A stretch of DNA of 64,000 nucleotides. It comes from Streptosporangium sandarakinum (lineage in GTDB: Bacteria > Actinomycetota > Actinomycetes > Streptosporangiales > Streptosporangiaceae). The stretch lies in assembly GCF_013409935.1 (NCBI RefSeq), contig NZ_JACCCO010000003.1, positions 496,001-560,000 on the forward strand. Direction: 5' to 3'. The notes below the pieces were generated by a model that saw nothing but the letters and a program-made list of their open reading frames with translations, was not told the origin of the DNA and did no database searches. The stretch's first letter is position 1, and the number at the start of each line of letters is the position of its first letter. Made by a program: the position numbers and the translations under genes. This document shows, in pieces, positions 43,469 to 53,416 of the stretch.

Positions 43469-44438
43469 GGGCGCAGCTGCCCCGCACGACCAGCTCGGTC
43501 GGCAGCAGCACGCCGCGGGGGCGCCGGGCGCCCCCGCGCAGCACCAGCTCGGCCGCCCGGTACCCGATGTCCTGGGCCGGCTGGGCGATCACGGTCAGCG
43601 GGGGAGCGCACAGCTCGGCCCAGGGGACGTCATCGAACATGATCAGCGACAGGTCCCTGGGCACCCGCAGGTCCAGCTCCCGGGCGGCGAGCACGGCCGC
43701 CTCGCCCAGCAGGTTGCCCCCGGCGAGAACGGCGGTGAGGTCGGGGCGGTGCTGGAGGAGCCCGGCAGCGGCGGCGTAGGCGGAGTCGCGGCTGCCGCGG
43801 GCGAAGACGAGGAGCTCCTCGTCCACCAGGGGGCCGAGCGTCTCGCGGAAGGCCGCCACGCGCTGCTCCTGCCCCGGCCCGCCCAGGTAGGCGATGCGGC
43901 GGTGGCCCAGCCCCGTCAGGTAGTCCACCGCCGTCCGCACACCCGCCCGGTCGTCGGCCAGGACGGCGGGCACGTCGCCGCGCCCGGCCGGAACCCGGTG
44001 CGCGAACACCGCCGTCAGTCCGGTGCGCAGGGTGGGCTCCCAGATCTCCCCGCTCCCGGAGGGGATCGCGATCATCCGGTCCACGCCCTGCTCCAGCAGC
44101 ATGCCGACCATCTCGGCCTCGCGCTCGGGGTCGTCGCCGGTGGCGCCCAGGATCACCGGCTCGCCGGCCGAGCGGGCGCAGGCCAGCACGCCGTCGGCCA
44201 GGCGGCCGTAGAAGCTGTCGGTGACGTCGGGCACCAGCAGGCCGATCCCGCCGGAGCGCCGCTGGCGCAGGTTGCGGCCGAGCGCGCTGGGCCGGTAGTC
44301 GAGCTGGGTCGCGACCGTCAGCACCCGCTCCCTGGTCTCCGGGCTGGCCGAGCCGCCGGACAGGACCCGCGACACGGTGGCCACCCCGACCCCCGCCGCC
44401 TCGGCGACGTCCTTGATGGTCGTACGACGCATGCTCAT
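43440..44438 (-). CDS. LacI family transcriptional regulator next to msiK
   Basis: 332 residues from ATG 44438. DNA-binding domain MRRTTIKDVAEAAGVGVATV then SRVLSGGSASPETRERVLTV; hinge ALGRNLRQRRSGGIGLLVPD. Sugar-binding-like domain with VTDSFYGRLADGVLACARSA, LGHRRIAYLGGP and LSLIMFDDVPWAELCAPPLT. Its ATG sits inside a palindrome, pointing to autoregulation. A related site lies downstream of the msiK -10 box on the other side of the gap, so it may repress msiK as well. The last codons run into the peroxidase gene on the opposite strand. Confidence 0.9.
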   Translation of the reverse strand: MSMRRTTIKDVAEAAGVGVATVSRVLSGGSASPETRERVLTVATQLDYRPSALGRNLRQRRSGGIGLLVPDVTDSFYGRLADGVLACARSAGEPVILGATGDDPEREAEMVGMLLEQGVDRMIAIPSGSGEIWEPTLRTGLTAVFAHRVPAGRGDVPAVLADDRAGVRTAVDYLTGLGHRRIAYLGGPGQEQRVAAFRETLGPLVDEELLVFARGSRDSAYAAAAGLLQHRPDLTAVLAGGNLLGEAAVLAARELDLRVPRDLSLIMFDDVPWAELCAPPLTVIAQPAQDIGYRAAELVLRGGARRPRGVLLPTELVVRGSCAPRGTSRSPR

Positions 44439-44452
44439 GGAAACGATTCCAT
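44437..44452. promoter_or_regulatory. LacI-type operator over the regulator's start codon
   Basis: ATGGAA-ACGA-TTCCAT, a 16-base site with perfect 6-base arms and the CG centre typical of the family. It covers the ATG of the lacI-type gene. Confidence 0.55.
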
Positions 44453-44526
44453 CATGTTTTCCGTATTCGATCCAGTGCGGAGCGGCGTCTTCGGGGCTCC
44501 GGACAAGCTGAAATCGGGACAAACCC

Positions 44527-44571
44527 TTGACAGGGATTCCCGGTTCCGATGAGATGCATGAAAACGTATCC
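44527..44571 (+). promoter_or_regulatory. msiK promoter with downstream LacI-type operator
   Basis: TTGACA at 44527-44532, 17 bases, TGAGAT at 44550-44555. GAAAACGTATCC at 44560-44571 matches the 12-base core of the other operator (GGAAACGATTCC) at 9 of 12 positions and would sit on the transcription start. Confidence 0.5.
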
Positions 44572-44615
44572 ACATCGGGTGAACGCGGGGTTGGCCCGAG
44601 GCGCGAAGGACTGTG

Positions 44616-45836
<1,221 letters not shown>

Positions 45837-45878
45837 CCGCCCCCGGCGGGTCGCTCCCGTCCACCCCCGGTGAACCGA

Positions 45879-45919
45879 AAGGGCCCGTGCCACGACCCCC
45901 TCCCGTGGCACGGGCCCTT
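45879..45919 (+). terminator. 16-bp stem-loop terminator after msiK
   Basis: AAGGGCCCGTGCCACG, nine-base loop, CGTGGCACGGGCCCTT, 43 bases after the stop. Followed by two direct repeats of GCCGGGGTCACGGAG (about 45955-46000). Confidence 0.85.
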
Positions 45920-46028
45920 CCGTGTCCGCCGGCCGGCTCCGGGCCGGAGCCCGGAGCCGGGGTCACGGAGCCGAAGCCGGGGTCACGGAGTCGGTCTGCG
46001 GCGGCCCCGCGACCCCGGGGAACAGAAC

Positions 46029-46781
46029 CTAGCGGCGCCCGAGGCGGCGGGAGACCTGGCCGGTCAGGCCACGGGGGATCAGCCTGCCGACCCCGACGAT
46101 CACCTTGTAACGGATGTCGGGCACGCTCACCCGCGCCCCCAGGGCCAGGTCGCGCATGGCCGCGGCCACCACCTTGTCCGCCGACAGCCACAGGAAGCCG
46201 GGGATGCCGGAGGTGTCCATCGAGGCGCGGTCGTGGAACTCGGTGCGCACGAACCCCGGGCACAGCGCCATCACCCGCACCCGGGTTCCGGTCAGCTCGG
46301 CGGCGGTGGACTCGCTGAAGTTCACCACCCACGCCTTGGAGGCGCTGTAGGTGCCGCGGGTGAAGAACGCCGCCACCGACGCCACGTTGACCACCGCGCC
46401 GCGGTCGCGCTCGCGCATCCCCGGCAGCGCCGCCAGCGTCAGCCGCAGCACCGCCTCGCAGTGCACCTTCAGCATCCGCACCTCGTCGGCCACCGGCACG
46501 TCGAGGAAGGAGCCGGGGTGGCCGAAGCCGGCGTTGTTGACGAGCAGGTCCACCCCCTCGCGCAGCCGTTCCTCGACCTTCGCGATGTCCTCGTCGAGGG
46601 CGAGGTCGGCGGGCAGCGCCTCGGTCTTGACGCCGTAGCGGCGGTGGAGGGTCTCGGCGGAGGAGCGCAGACGCTCCTCGTCGCGGGCGACCAGGACGAG
46701 TGAGAAGCCGTCGGCGGCCAGGCGGCGGGCGAACGCGGCGCCGATGCCGGCCGTCGCGCCAGTGATCAGTGCGGTGGGCAT
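46029..46781 (-). CDS. Short-chain dehydrogenase/reductase
   Basis: 250 residues. Cofactor motif TALITGATAGIGAAFARRLA with a following basic residue (VLVARDEERL) suggesting NADP; structural LLVNNAGFGHPGSFLDVP; catalytic Ser-Tyr-Lys in VVNVASVAAFFTRGTYSASK. The C-terminal part (YKVIVGVGRLIPRGLTGQVS) resembles SDRs annotated as fatty-acyl or sterol-type reductases in actinobacteria. Substrate not determined. It is transcribed toward the msiK terminator. Confidence 0.87.
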   Translation of the reverse strand: MPTALITGATAGIGAAFARRLAADGFSLVLVARDEERLRSSAETLHRRYGVKTEALPADLALDEDIAKVEERLREGVDLLVNNAGFGHPGSFLDVPVADEVRMLKVHCEAVLRLTLAALPGMRERDRGAVVNVASVAAFFTRGTYSASKAWVVNFSESTAAELTGTRVRVMALCPGFVRTEFHDRASMDTSGIPGFLWLSADKVVAAAMRDLALGARVSVPDIRYKVIVGVGRLIPRGLTGQVSRRLGRR

Positions 46782-47023
46782 GCACGCAGTCTAGAGATCA
46801 CGCCGCCGCGCGTCCCGTCCCGCCGGAGCGCGCCGCCTCCCGGAGCCGGCGCGTGGTCCCGCCGACCGTCAAATAACGGAGAACAACCGCCGATCGTTCG
46901 GCAAGCGCCGCGGGCCGCGCCGTTCGTGTGATGTCTGGGCGAATATAACGGGTTGCGGGGACATGTCGCTCGTGTTCCGACGGTGGAACCGGGGCCTGGA
47001 TCGACGATACGGGGGAATTCGGA

Positions 47024-47587
47024 ATGACCAGAAGACACGCCGTGCCAATCCTGCTGGCGGCCGCCCTCGCGGGCGCGCCCGTCTTAGGGACCGCCGGCGC
47101 GGTGGCCGCCGCCTCGGCGGCGCAGCCGCCCAGTCATGAGATGCAGCCTTACCCGCCGCGTCCTTTCGGGCCGGGGGACTTCTTCGACGACCTGGCGGAC
47201 GCGGCGCTGCTGGAAGCGCTGGCGAACGCCAACGAAAGGGACCCGGACGCGGAGGACGAGGACGAGGATCCGTTGGACCTGCTGGTCAGGCCGACGAAGG
47301 CCGCGGACGACGTCCCGCCGGGAGACGGATTCGATCCCACCCGTGGTCTCGGCGGCGGCGACGGCGACGACGATGACGATGACGACGACTGCGGCGGGGG
47401 CTGCGGGGGCGGCGGGTGCGGCCCGGGATGCGAGGCGCGGAAACAGGTGAGCAGCCAGGCCGCGGAACTGCCGTTCACCGGGGCGCCCGTGGGGCTCATC
47501 GCCGCTGCGGGCGGCGGCCTGCTGGCCGTGGGAGCGACGGGCATCCTGCTCTCCGTGAGGCGTCGCCGATCCTCCGATGCCGGATAG
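47024..47587 (+). CDS. LPFTG cell-wall-anchored protein with Asp run and Cys cluster
   Basis: 187 residues: signal peptide (MTRRHAVPILLAAALAGAPV to about Ala32), a Pro-rich stretch, an acidic segment (DAEDEDEDPLD), a run of eight Asp, then CGGGCGGGGCGPGCEARK with four cysteines. The C-terminus is a sorting signal: LPFTG at 149-153, a membrane helix and RRRR. A sortase would cleave it and fix it to peptidoglycan. The Asp/Cys part looks metal-binding or cross-linkable, which is inference. The end overlaps the DUF4012 gene by 11 bases, so the two are coupled. First gene of the polysaccharide locus. Confidence 0.8.
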   Translation: MTRRHAVPILLAAALAGAPVLGTAGAVAAASAAQPPSHEMQPYPPRPFGPGDFFDDLADAALLEALANANERDPDAEDEDEDPLDLLVRPTKAADDVPPGDGFDPTRGLGGGDGDDDDDDDDCGGGCGGGGCGPGCEARKQVSSQAAELPFTGAPVGLIAAAGGGLLAVGATGILLSVRRRRSSDAG

Positions 47588-49343
47588 GAGACATCGCCGG
47601 ACAGCAGTGATGAGCCTGCTGGCTCTCACCGCCGTCACCGTGCCCGCCGGGGGCTGGGCGGCTCATCTCGGCCTGGGTGCCCGGGATCATCTGGAGGCGA
47701 CGAGGAACGCGCTTCTCCGGTTGCGCACGGTGGCGGCCTCGGGCGACCTGGAGCTGACGGCCGGGCCGCTGCGGGAGGCCCGATGGCACGCCGCCGAGGC
47801 GGGCAGGCTCACCGGCGGCCCGGACTGGTCGCTGATCGCGCACGCCCCGGTGGTGGGGGGGATCGCGACGACCGTGCGGGGACTGGCCGAGAGCGCGGTG
47901 GAGCTGACCGACGTCCTGGCGGACGTGCGGCAGGCGGGCGCCGCGGTCCTCACGGCCGGGACCCGCACGGGTGACACGGGACGCCTGCTGACGGCGCTCG
48001 ACGGGGCGGCGCCGGTTCTGAACGACTCGGTCACCCGGCTCGGGCGGGCAGGCGCCCGCCTGGCGGCGACCCCGGCCGGCACCGGAGTCGACGAACTGGA
48101 CCGGGCGCGGAGCACCGCCCTGCGGGAGATCGACCGGCTGCGTGACGGCCTCGGCGACGCGGCGACGGCGGCCGCCCTGCTGCCCCCGCTGCTGGGCGGC
48201 CACGGCCCGCGGCGTTACTTCCTGGCCTTTCAGACCAACGCCGAGGCGCGGGGCACCGGAGGCATGGTCGGCGCGTTCGGGATCCTGACGGCCGACGCGG
48301 GCGAGATCCGCGCCGGCCGGTTCTCCGCCCGGACGGGAACCATCGCGAGCCCCGTCCCCGTCGTCGACCACGGAGCGCGGTTCCGGGAGCACTACGGGCC
48401 GTACGCGACGAGGCTGCTGTCCGTCTCCAACCTCTCCCCCCACTTCCCCTACGCCGCGGCCGCCTGGACCGGCCTGTGGGAACGGCGGCATCACCTGCGG
48501 CTGGACGGCGCCATCGCGACCGACCCGGTCGGCCTGTCCTACCTGCTGGAACTCATCGGCCCGGTCACCCTGCCCGGCGGCGAGGCGGTGACCGCCGCCA
48601 ACGTCGTCGACCTCACCGAGCGGCAGGCCTACGCCCGCTATCCCGACCCCGCGGCGCGCAAGAGGTTCCTCATCGGGATCGCCGCCGCCGTCAGCCGGAG
48701 ACTGCCCGCCGCGTTCACCGACCCGGTGAGACTGCTGCCGGTCATGACCCGGATGGTCCGGGAGCGGAGGATCCAGGTGTGGAGCCGCCGGGACGACGAG
48801 CAGCGGCTCCTGGCCGCGACGCCGGTCGGCGGCGTGCTGCCGCAGCGGCCGGGGCCCTTCGCCGGACTGGTGGTCAACAACTCGGCCGGCGGCAAGCTCG
48901 ACTACTACCTGAAGCGTTCCGTCGGCTACGAGCTGGGACGCTGCCTGGGCGGGATCGGGCTGCGCCTCAGCGAGGTGCGGATCCGGCTCACCAACGACGT
49001 GCCGAGGGGAGAGCTGCCCTCCTACGTCACCAACCGCCTGGACTCCACGCGGGACCGGCACGCCCCCGGGGCCAACCTGTCATGGGTGTCGCTCTACGCG
49101 GCGGTCGGCACGAAGGTCAGGGCGGTGTGGCTCGACGGCGAGCGCGTACCGGTCACCCGGAACGAGGAGCGGTCCCACCCGGTTTACTCCACCCTGGTGG
49201 AGTTCGCCCCCCGGCAGACGAGGACGCTGGAGTTCGAGCTGGCCGAACCCGTCTCCGCCGAGACTCCCGTGGTCCCGGTGCAGCCGCTGGTCCATCCGCA
49301 GCGCACCCGGATCACCGAGGACCGGCGAGGCTGCGCCTCATGA
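47577..49343 (+). CDS. DUF4012 family protein of the polysaccharide locus
   Basis: 588 residues with one N-terminal membrane segment (MSLLALTAVTVPAGGWAAHL) and a large extracytoplasmic part. The DUF4012 core is clear: RRYFLAFQTNAEARGTGGMV then GAFGILTADAGEIRAGRFS, and later HHLRLDGAIATDPVGLSYLL. LYAAVGTKVRAVWLDGERVP near the end forms a beta-rich tail. The family occurs near exopolysaccharide clusters and resembles LytR-CpsA-Psr-associated proteins in context. Its biochemical role is unknown. Placement directly after the LPFTG protein suggests a joint task at the cell surface. Confidence 0.8.
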   Translation: MPDRRHRRTAVMSLLALTAVTVPAGGWAAHLGLGARDHLEATRNALLRLRTVAASGDLELTAGPLREARWHAAEAGRLTGGPDWSLIAHAPVVGGIATTVRGLAESAVELTDVLADVRQAGAAVLTAGTRTGDTGRLLTALDGAAPVLNDSVTRLGRAGARLAATPAGTGVDELDRARSTALREIDRLRDGLGDAATAAALLPPLLGGHGPRRYFLAFQTNAEARGTGGMVGAFGILTADAGEIRAGRFSARTGTIASPVPVVDHGARFREHYGPYATRLLSVSNLSPHFPYAAAAWTGLWERRHHLRLDGAIATDPVGLSYLLELIGPVTLPGGEAVTAANVVDLTERQAYARYPDPAARKRFLIGIAAAVSRRLPAAFTDPVRLLPVMTRMVRERRIQVWSRRDDEQRLLAATPVGGVLPQRPGPFAGLVVNNSAGGKLDYYLKRSVGYELGRCLGGIGLRLSEVRIRLTNDVPRGELPSYVTNRLDSTRDRHAPGANLSWVSLYAAVGTKVRAVWLDGERVPVTRNEERSHPVYSTLVEFAPRQTRTLEFELAEPVSAETPVVPVQPLVHPQRTRITEDRRGCAS

Positions 49344-49370
49344 CGGTGAAGGGACGTGCGAGCGGTGACG

Positions 49371-49952
49371 ATGTCGCGGGACGACGCCGGATTTCACATC
49401 CTGTTCGTGTGCACGGGCAACATCTGCCGCTCCCCGGTGGCGGAGCGGCTGGCCAGGTCGGCCCTGGGGCCCGCCTCACCGGTCCGGGTGAGCAGCGCGG
49501 GAACCCACGCCGTGCCGGGGGGCCGGATGGCCGAACGCGCGCGGGAGTCGCTGGTCCGGCTCGGCGGTGATCCCGGCGGCTTCGCCTCCCGGCCGCTCAC
49601 TCCCGAGCTGGTGGCCGCCGCCGATCTCGTGCTGACGGCCGCCTCCGAGCACCGCGCCCGCGCGGTGCAGCTGCTGCCCGCGGCCGCCACGCGGGTCTTC
49701 ACCATCGCCGAGTTCGGCGCCCTGTCCCGGGCCGTGCCGCCCGAGACGGTCCTCCGCCACCGGGACCTCGTACGGCGGGCGCACACACTGGTCGCCGAGG
49801 CGCGGGCCCTGCGCGGCCTGGTCCCGGTGGAGCGGCCCGACATCCCCGACCCCCACGGCGGCTCCCGGCGGGCCCACAGGACGGCGAGCCGGAGGATCGC
49901 CGAGGCGCTCGCCGTCCCGCTCCGGTTGCTCACACACCCACGGGAGTCTTGA
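49371..49952 (+). CDS. Low-molecular-weight protein tyrosine phosphatase
   Basis: 193 residues from ATG 49371; a GTG at 49356 is possible and neither has a good SD. P-loop FVCTGNICRSPVAERLARSA with catalytic Cys14 and Arg20, and the general-acid loop RPDIPDPHGG with Asp near 160. Such enzymes (Wzb, PtpA) reverse the autophosphorylation of bacterial tyrosine kinases. The partner kinase gene is convergent and overlaps this one by 23 bases at the 3' ends. Unlike most Wzb proteins, it has a long insertion between the P-loop and the Asp loop. Confidence 0.9.
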   Translation: MSRDDAGFHILFVCTGNICRSPVAERLARSALGPASPVRVSSAGTHAVPGGRMAERARESLVRLGGDPGGFASRPLTPELVAAADLVLTAASEHRARAVQLLPAAATRVFTIAEFGALSRAVPPETVLRHRDLVRRAHTLVAEARALRGLVPVERPDIPDPHGGSRRAHRTASRRIAEALAVPLRLLTHPRES

Positions 49953-51312
49953 CCTCGGTGTTCGCCCCGGGTTCGTAGCCGTAGCCGTAGCCGTAGCCGT
50001 GGTAGTTGCTCCTCCTGACCGGGACGAAGTTCAGGACGGCCCCCACCAGGCGGGCGTTGATCGACGACAGCAGTTCCACGGCGCGGACGAGGTGCTCCCG
50101 CCGGGTCCTGCCGTACCGCGCGATGAGCAGCGCGCCGTCACAGATCGCCGCGAGCGCCGCGGCGTCGGTCACGGGCAGCAGCGGCGGCGCGTCGATGATC
50201 ACCATGTCGTGGCTCTCCATGAGCTGGCCGAGCAGCGTGCGCATCGCCTGCGAGGCGAGCAGCTCGCTCGGGTTGGGCGGGACCTGACCGCTCGGCAGGA
50301 CCGACAGGCCCGGCTCCCCCCAGGTCTGGACGACGTCCCGCAGCGCCATCTTCCCGATCAGCACGTCCGTGAGGCCGGCCGCGCCCTCGATGCCGAGGTA
50401 GTGCGGGATGCGCGGGCGGCGCAGGTCGCCGTCCACCAGGATCACCCGCCAGCCGGCCTGCGCGAGTGTGATCGACAGGTTGGTGGCGATCGAGGACTTC
50501 CCCTCGCCCGGCAGGCAACTGGTGACCACCAGTGACCGGGGCTGCCGGTCGACGCCGATGAACTGCAGGTTGGTGCGCAACGAGCGGAACGCCTCGGCCC
50601 TGGACGAGCGGCCGCGGTCGCGGACGATGAGCGGCTGGCGCCGCGCGTTCCGCTCGTAGCCGATGGTCCCGAGGATCGAGCTCTTCGACGTCAGCCGCAG
50701 CACCTCGTGTGTCTTGACGGTCGTGTCCAGGCGGTCACGCAGGATGATCGAGCCGACGGAGAGGAACAGCGCGGCCACCAGGGCGAGCGCCAGGTTGACC
50801 AGCGGCCTGGGGCTGACCGGCTCCGTGGGGACGTCCGCCGGGTCCACCATGGTCACCCTGACGACGGAACGCCCGGGGGAGATCGGCCGCTCGATCTCGC
50901 TGATCAGCTTGGGGAAGCCGGTTCCCAGGGCGTTGGCCAGCCGCGCGGCGCGCACGGGGTCGGTGTCGGCGACCGTGGCCCGGATGAGCACCGTGGCGGG
51001 GATGGCCTCCGCGGTGATGTTCTCCTGGAGGCGCCGGACGTCACCGCCTTCGGCGATCCTGTCGAGCATGCGGCGGCTGGTCAGCAACCGGGCGTACGAC
51101 TGCACCCGCTGCTGGGACAGCATCCCCGCCTGGTAGGCGGTGGAGAGGCTGCCCTCCCGGTCCTCGCTGTAGACCATCATGGAGATCGTCGCCGTGTACT
51201 TGGGCGGGGTGTTCGCGGTCACGGCGAGCGCCGCGGGGACCGCGATGACCAGTGCCAGCAGGATGAGCAGCCAGTTCCTGCGTGCGAGCCGTACGTAGTA
51301 GAGCAGTTCCAC
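49930..51312 (-). CDS. Bacterial tyrosine kinase / chain-length determinant (Wzc-like)
   Basis: 460 residues from GTG 51312. Wzz-type part: membrane helices at about 14-34 and 171-191 enclosing an extracellular domain (KYTATISMMVYSEDREGSLS). Kinase part: Walker A LPGEGKSSIATNLS (267-280), Walker A' ILVDGDLRRP (291-300), Walker B MVIIDAPP (370-377). The C-terminal tyrosine cluster YHGYGYGYGYEP (five Tyr, 437-446) is the autophosphorylation tail. It controls polymer length and export at the membrane. First half of the opposing pair with the phosphatase gene. Confidence 0.93.
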   Translation of the reverse strand: MELLYYVRLARRNWLLILLALVIAVPAALAVTANTPPKYTATISMMVYSEDREGSLSTAYQAGMLSQQRVQSYARLLTSRRMLDRIAEGGDVRRLQENITAEAIPATVLIRATVADTDPVRAARLANALGTGFPKLISEIERPISPGRSVVRVTMVDPADVPTEPVSPRPLVNLALALVAALFLSVGSIILRDRLDTTVKTHEVLRLTSKSSILGTIGYERNARRQPLIVRDRGRSSRAEAFRSLRTNLQFIGVDRQPRSLVVTSCLPGEGKSSIATNLSITLAQAGWRVILVDGDLRRPRIPHYLGIEGAAGLTDVLIGKMALRDVVQTWGEPGLSVLPSGQVPPNPSELLASQAMRTLLGQLMESHDMVIIDAPPLLPVTDAAALAAICDGALLIARYGRTRREHLVRAVELLSSINARLVGAVLNFVPVRRSNYHGYGYGYGYEPGANTEVKTPVGV

Positions 51313-51316
51313 CGGT

Positions 51317-52357
51317 CTATCGCCGCCTTTCCAGGATGGTCGCCGGGCGGCTGCGCGCCCGGTCGGAGGAGTAGACCCGCACTCGTTGCGGCAGGCCGAT
51401 GAGGATGAGGACGGCCCCGACGGCGGCGACGGCCACGGTGAGCGGCGAGATCCAGTTCAGGGCCGTCGCCAGGCCGAGCACGCCGGTGAGAGCCGCCATG
51501 AGGGCGAGGACGGCGGCCGTCGCCCTCGTGCCGAGGCCGATCCGGCGCAGGCGGTGGGACATGTGGTCGTTGCCGCCCTGGAGTAGCGGGCGGCCGGCCA
51601 GCTGGCGTGACAGGAGCACGACCCCGGTGTCGACGGTCGCGACGAAGGTCGACAGCAGCAGGCCCGCTATCACCGCGCCCGTCCCCTTCCCGGTGACCAG
51701 CAGGGTGGATGAGCAGGCGAAGACGAATCCGATGAACAACGATCCGGAGTCCCCCATGAACACCTTCGCCGGCGCCCAGTTGTGCGGCAGGAATCCCAGG
51801 CTGGCCAGGGCCAGGGTCACCAGCAGCACCCCGGCCGCCGGTTGGGCGCACACGAAGGCCGTCCCCGCCAGGCAGGCCGCACCGGCCGCCGAGATGGCGC
51901 CGAGGGCGCCGTCCATGTTGTCGAGCAGGTTGAACGAGTTGGTGATCACGACGATCCACAGCACGGTGAGCGGCCCGTCCGCCCACGACTCGGTCAGCGA
52001 CGCCTGGACCCCGCCCACCACGACCCCGGTGGCGGCCACCACCTCGACGGCCAGCCGGATGAGCAGGGAGAGCGGCGAGAAGTCGTCGACCAGGCCCAGG
52101 AACGCCACGGCGGCGGCCGCGAGCACGATAGCGGTGACCCGGACGTCGTCCAGGCCCACCACGGCGGCGAACGGGACGATCGTGCCCAGCATGATCGCCA
52201 CGCCGCCCAGGTAGGGGATCGGCCGCTCGTGCGTCTTGTAGCCCCCCGGGTGGTCGGTGATGCCCCAGCGCAGTGCGAGACGCCCCAGCGGCCGGGTGGA
52301 CACGGCGGTCAGCAGGAGGGCCGCAACCCCGGCGCCGAGGACGGTGACGCCGTTCAC
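51317..52357 (-). CDS. Undecaprenyl-phosphate sugar-1-phosphate transferase (WecA/MraY-like GT4)
   Basis: 346 residues from GTG 52357, overlapping the upstream gene stop. About ten membrane helices. PNPT motifs: TDHPGGYKTHERPIPYLGGV at the start, LGLVDDFSPLSLLIRLAVEV with the DD pair, NSFNLLDNMDGALGAISAAG with the catalytic DNMDG, and KVFMGDSGSLFIGFVFA. The His-rich loop GGNDHMSHRL matches WecA/TagO. It would load the first sugar phosphate onto undecaprenyl phosphate, the priming step for the polymer. Confidence 0.92.
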   Translation of the reverse strand: MNGVTVLGAGVAALLLTAVSTRPLGRLALRWGITDHPGGYKTHERPIPYLGGVAIMLGTIVPFAAVVGLDDVRVTAIVLAAAAVAFLGLVDDFSPLSLLIRLAVEVVAATGVVVGGVQASLTESWADGPLTVLWIVVITNSFNLLDNMDGALGAISAAGAACLAGTAFVCAQPAAGVLLVTLALASLGFLPHNWAPAKVFMGDSGSLFIGFVFACSSTLLVTGKGTGAVIAGLLLSTFVATVDTGVVLLSRQLAGRPLLQGGNDHMSHRLRRIGLGTRATAAVLALMAALTGVLGLATALNWISPLTVAVAAVGAVLILIGLPQRVRVYSSDRARSRPATILERRR

Positions 52358-53343
52358 CGCGGCGACGTCGCCAGATCGGCGCGGGCCTCGGCGACGGTGT
52401 CCGCGAGGATGTCGTCCAGCGACAGCCGGGGCACCCACCCGGTGAGCGCGCGGAGCTTCGTGGTGTCGGGGACCCGGCGTGCCATGTCCTCGAAGCCCGC
52501 CTCGTACGCCTCGGCGTACGGGATGAGGTCGATCCCGGACGTGGTCCCGGTGAGCTCGATGATCAGCTTGGCGAGTTCCAGGATGCTCACCTCGTCGCTG
52601 GCGCCGACGTTGAAGGTCTGGCCGATCGCGTCCTCGTGGTCGAGGAGCCGGAGCAGCGCGTCGACCACGTCCTTGACGTGGGCGAAGCACCTGGTCTGGG
52701 TGCCGTCGCCGAAGACCGTGAGCGGCGCGCCGCTGAGCGCCTGCCTGACGAGGCGGGGGATGACCATGCCGTAGGCCGGGCTCTGCCGCGGCCCCACCGT
52801 GTTGAACAGCCTGACGACGACCGTCGGGAGGTCGCGCTCCCTGTGGTAGGCGTTGGCCAGGATCTCGTCGACGGCCTTGGCCGTGCTGTAGGCCCATCTG
52901 ACCACCGCCGGGCTGCCCAGGATGCGGTCGGAGAGCTCGTGGAGCGGCCCGCCGGAGTTCTTGCCGTAGATCTCGCTCGTGCTGGTGATCATGATCTTTT
53001 TCCGGTACCGGTGCGCGGCCTCGATGACGTTCTCCGAGCCGCGGATGTTCGTCGTCAGGCATCTCAGCGGCTGCTCGACGATCAGCTTGACGCCGACCGC
53101 GGCCGCCAGGTGGACCACGACGTCGCAGCGGTGGACCAGCTCGTCGACCACGAGTTCGTCCAGCACCGACCCCTGCACGAAGTGCAGGCGGGGATGCGCC
53201 CGGAGGTTGTCCAGCCGTCCGGTCGACAGGTTGTCCAGGATCATGACGGAGTCACCGCGGGCGAGCAGCGCGTCGGTGAGATGCGATCCCACGAACCCGC
53301 TGCCGCCCGTTATCAGATAGGTGCTCCCTGTTAGCTTGCTCAC
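52354..53343 (-). CDS. NAD-dependent nucleotide-sugar epimerase/dehydratase (1)
   Basis: 329 residues from GTG 53343. Extended SDR: Rossmann motif YLITGGSGFVGSHLTDALLA, Ser/Thr at TSTSEIYG, catalytic Tyr-x-x-x-Lys in WAYSTAKAVDEILANAYHRE, and RLFNTVGPRQSPAYGMVIPR. The pattern with NTVGPRQ and the late GFEDMARRVPDTTKLRALTG resembles UDP-glucuronate decarboxylase and related GDP/UDP-sugar enzymes. The precise reaction is not fixed. It supplies a sugar nucleotide for the locus. Confidence 0.88.
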   Translation of the reverse strand: MSKLTGSTYLITGGSGFVGSHLTDALLARGDSVMILDNLSTGRLDNLRAHPRLHFVQGSVLDELVVDELVHRCDVVVHLAAAVGVKLIVEQPLRCLTTNIRGSENVIEAAHRYRKKIMITSTSEIYGKNSGGPLHELSDRILGSPAVVRWAYSTAKAVDEILANAYHRERDLPTVVVRLFNTVGPRQSPAYGMVIPRLVRQALSGAPLTVFGDGTQTRCFAHVKDVVDALLRLLDHEDAIGQTFNVGASDEVSILELAKLIIELTGTTSGIDLIPYAEAYEAGFEDMARRVPDTTKLRALTGWVPRLSLDDILADTVAEARADLATSPR

Positions 53344-53416
53344 GGCTTCCCCTATTACGCGCTGGAGATGTTTCTATGGGCGGGGGGAGAAGGGTGGATC
53401 GGGTGCGTGCGCCGGG

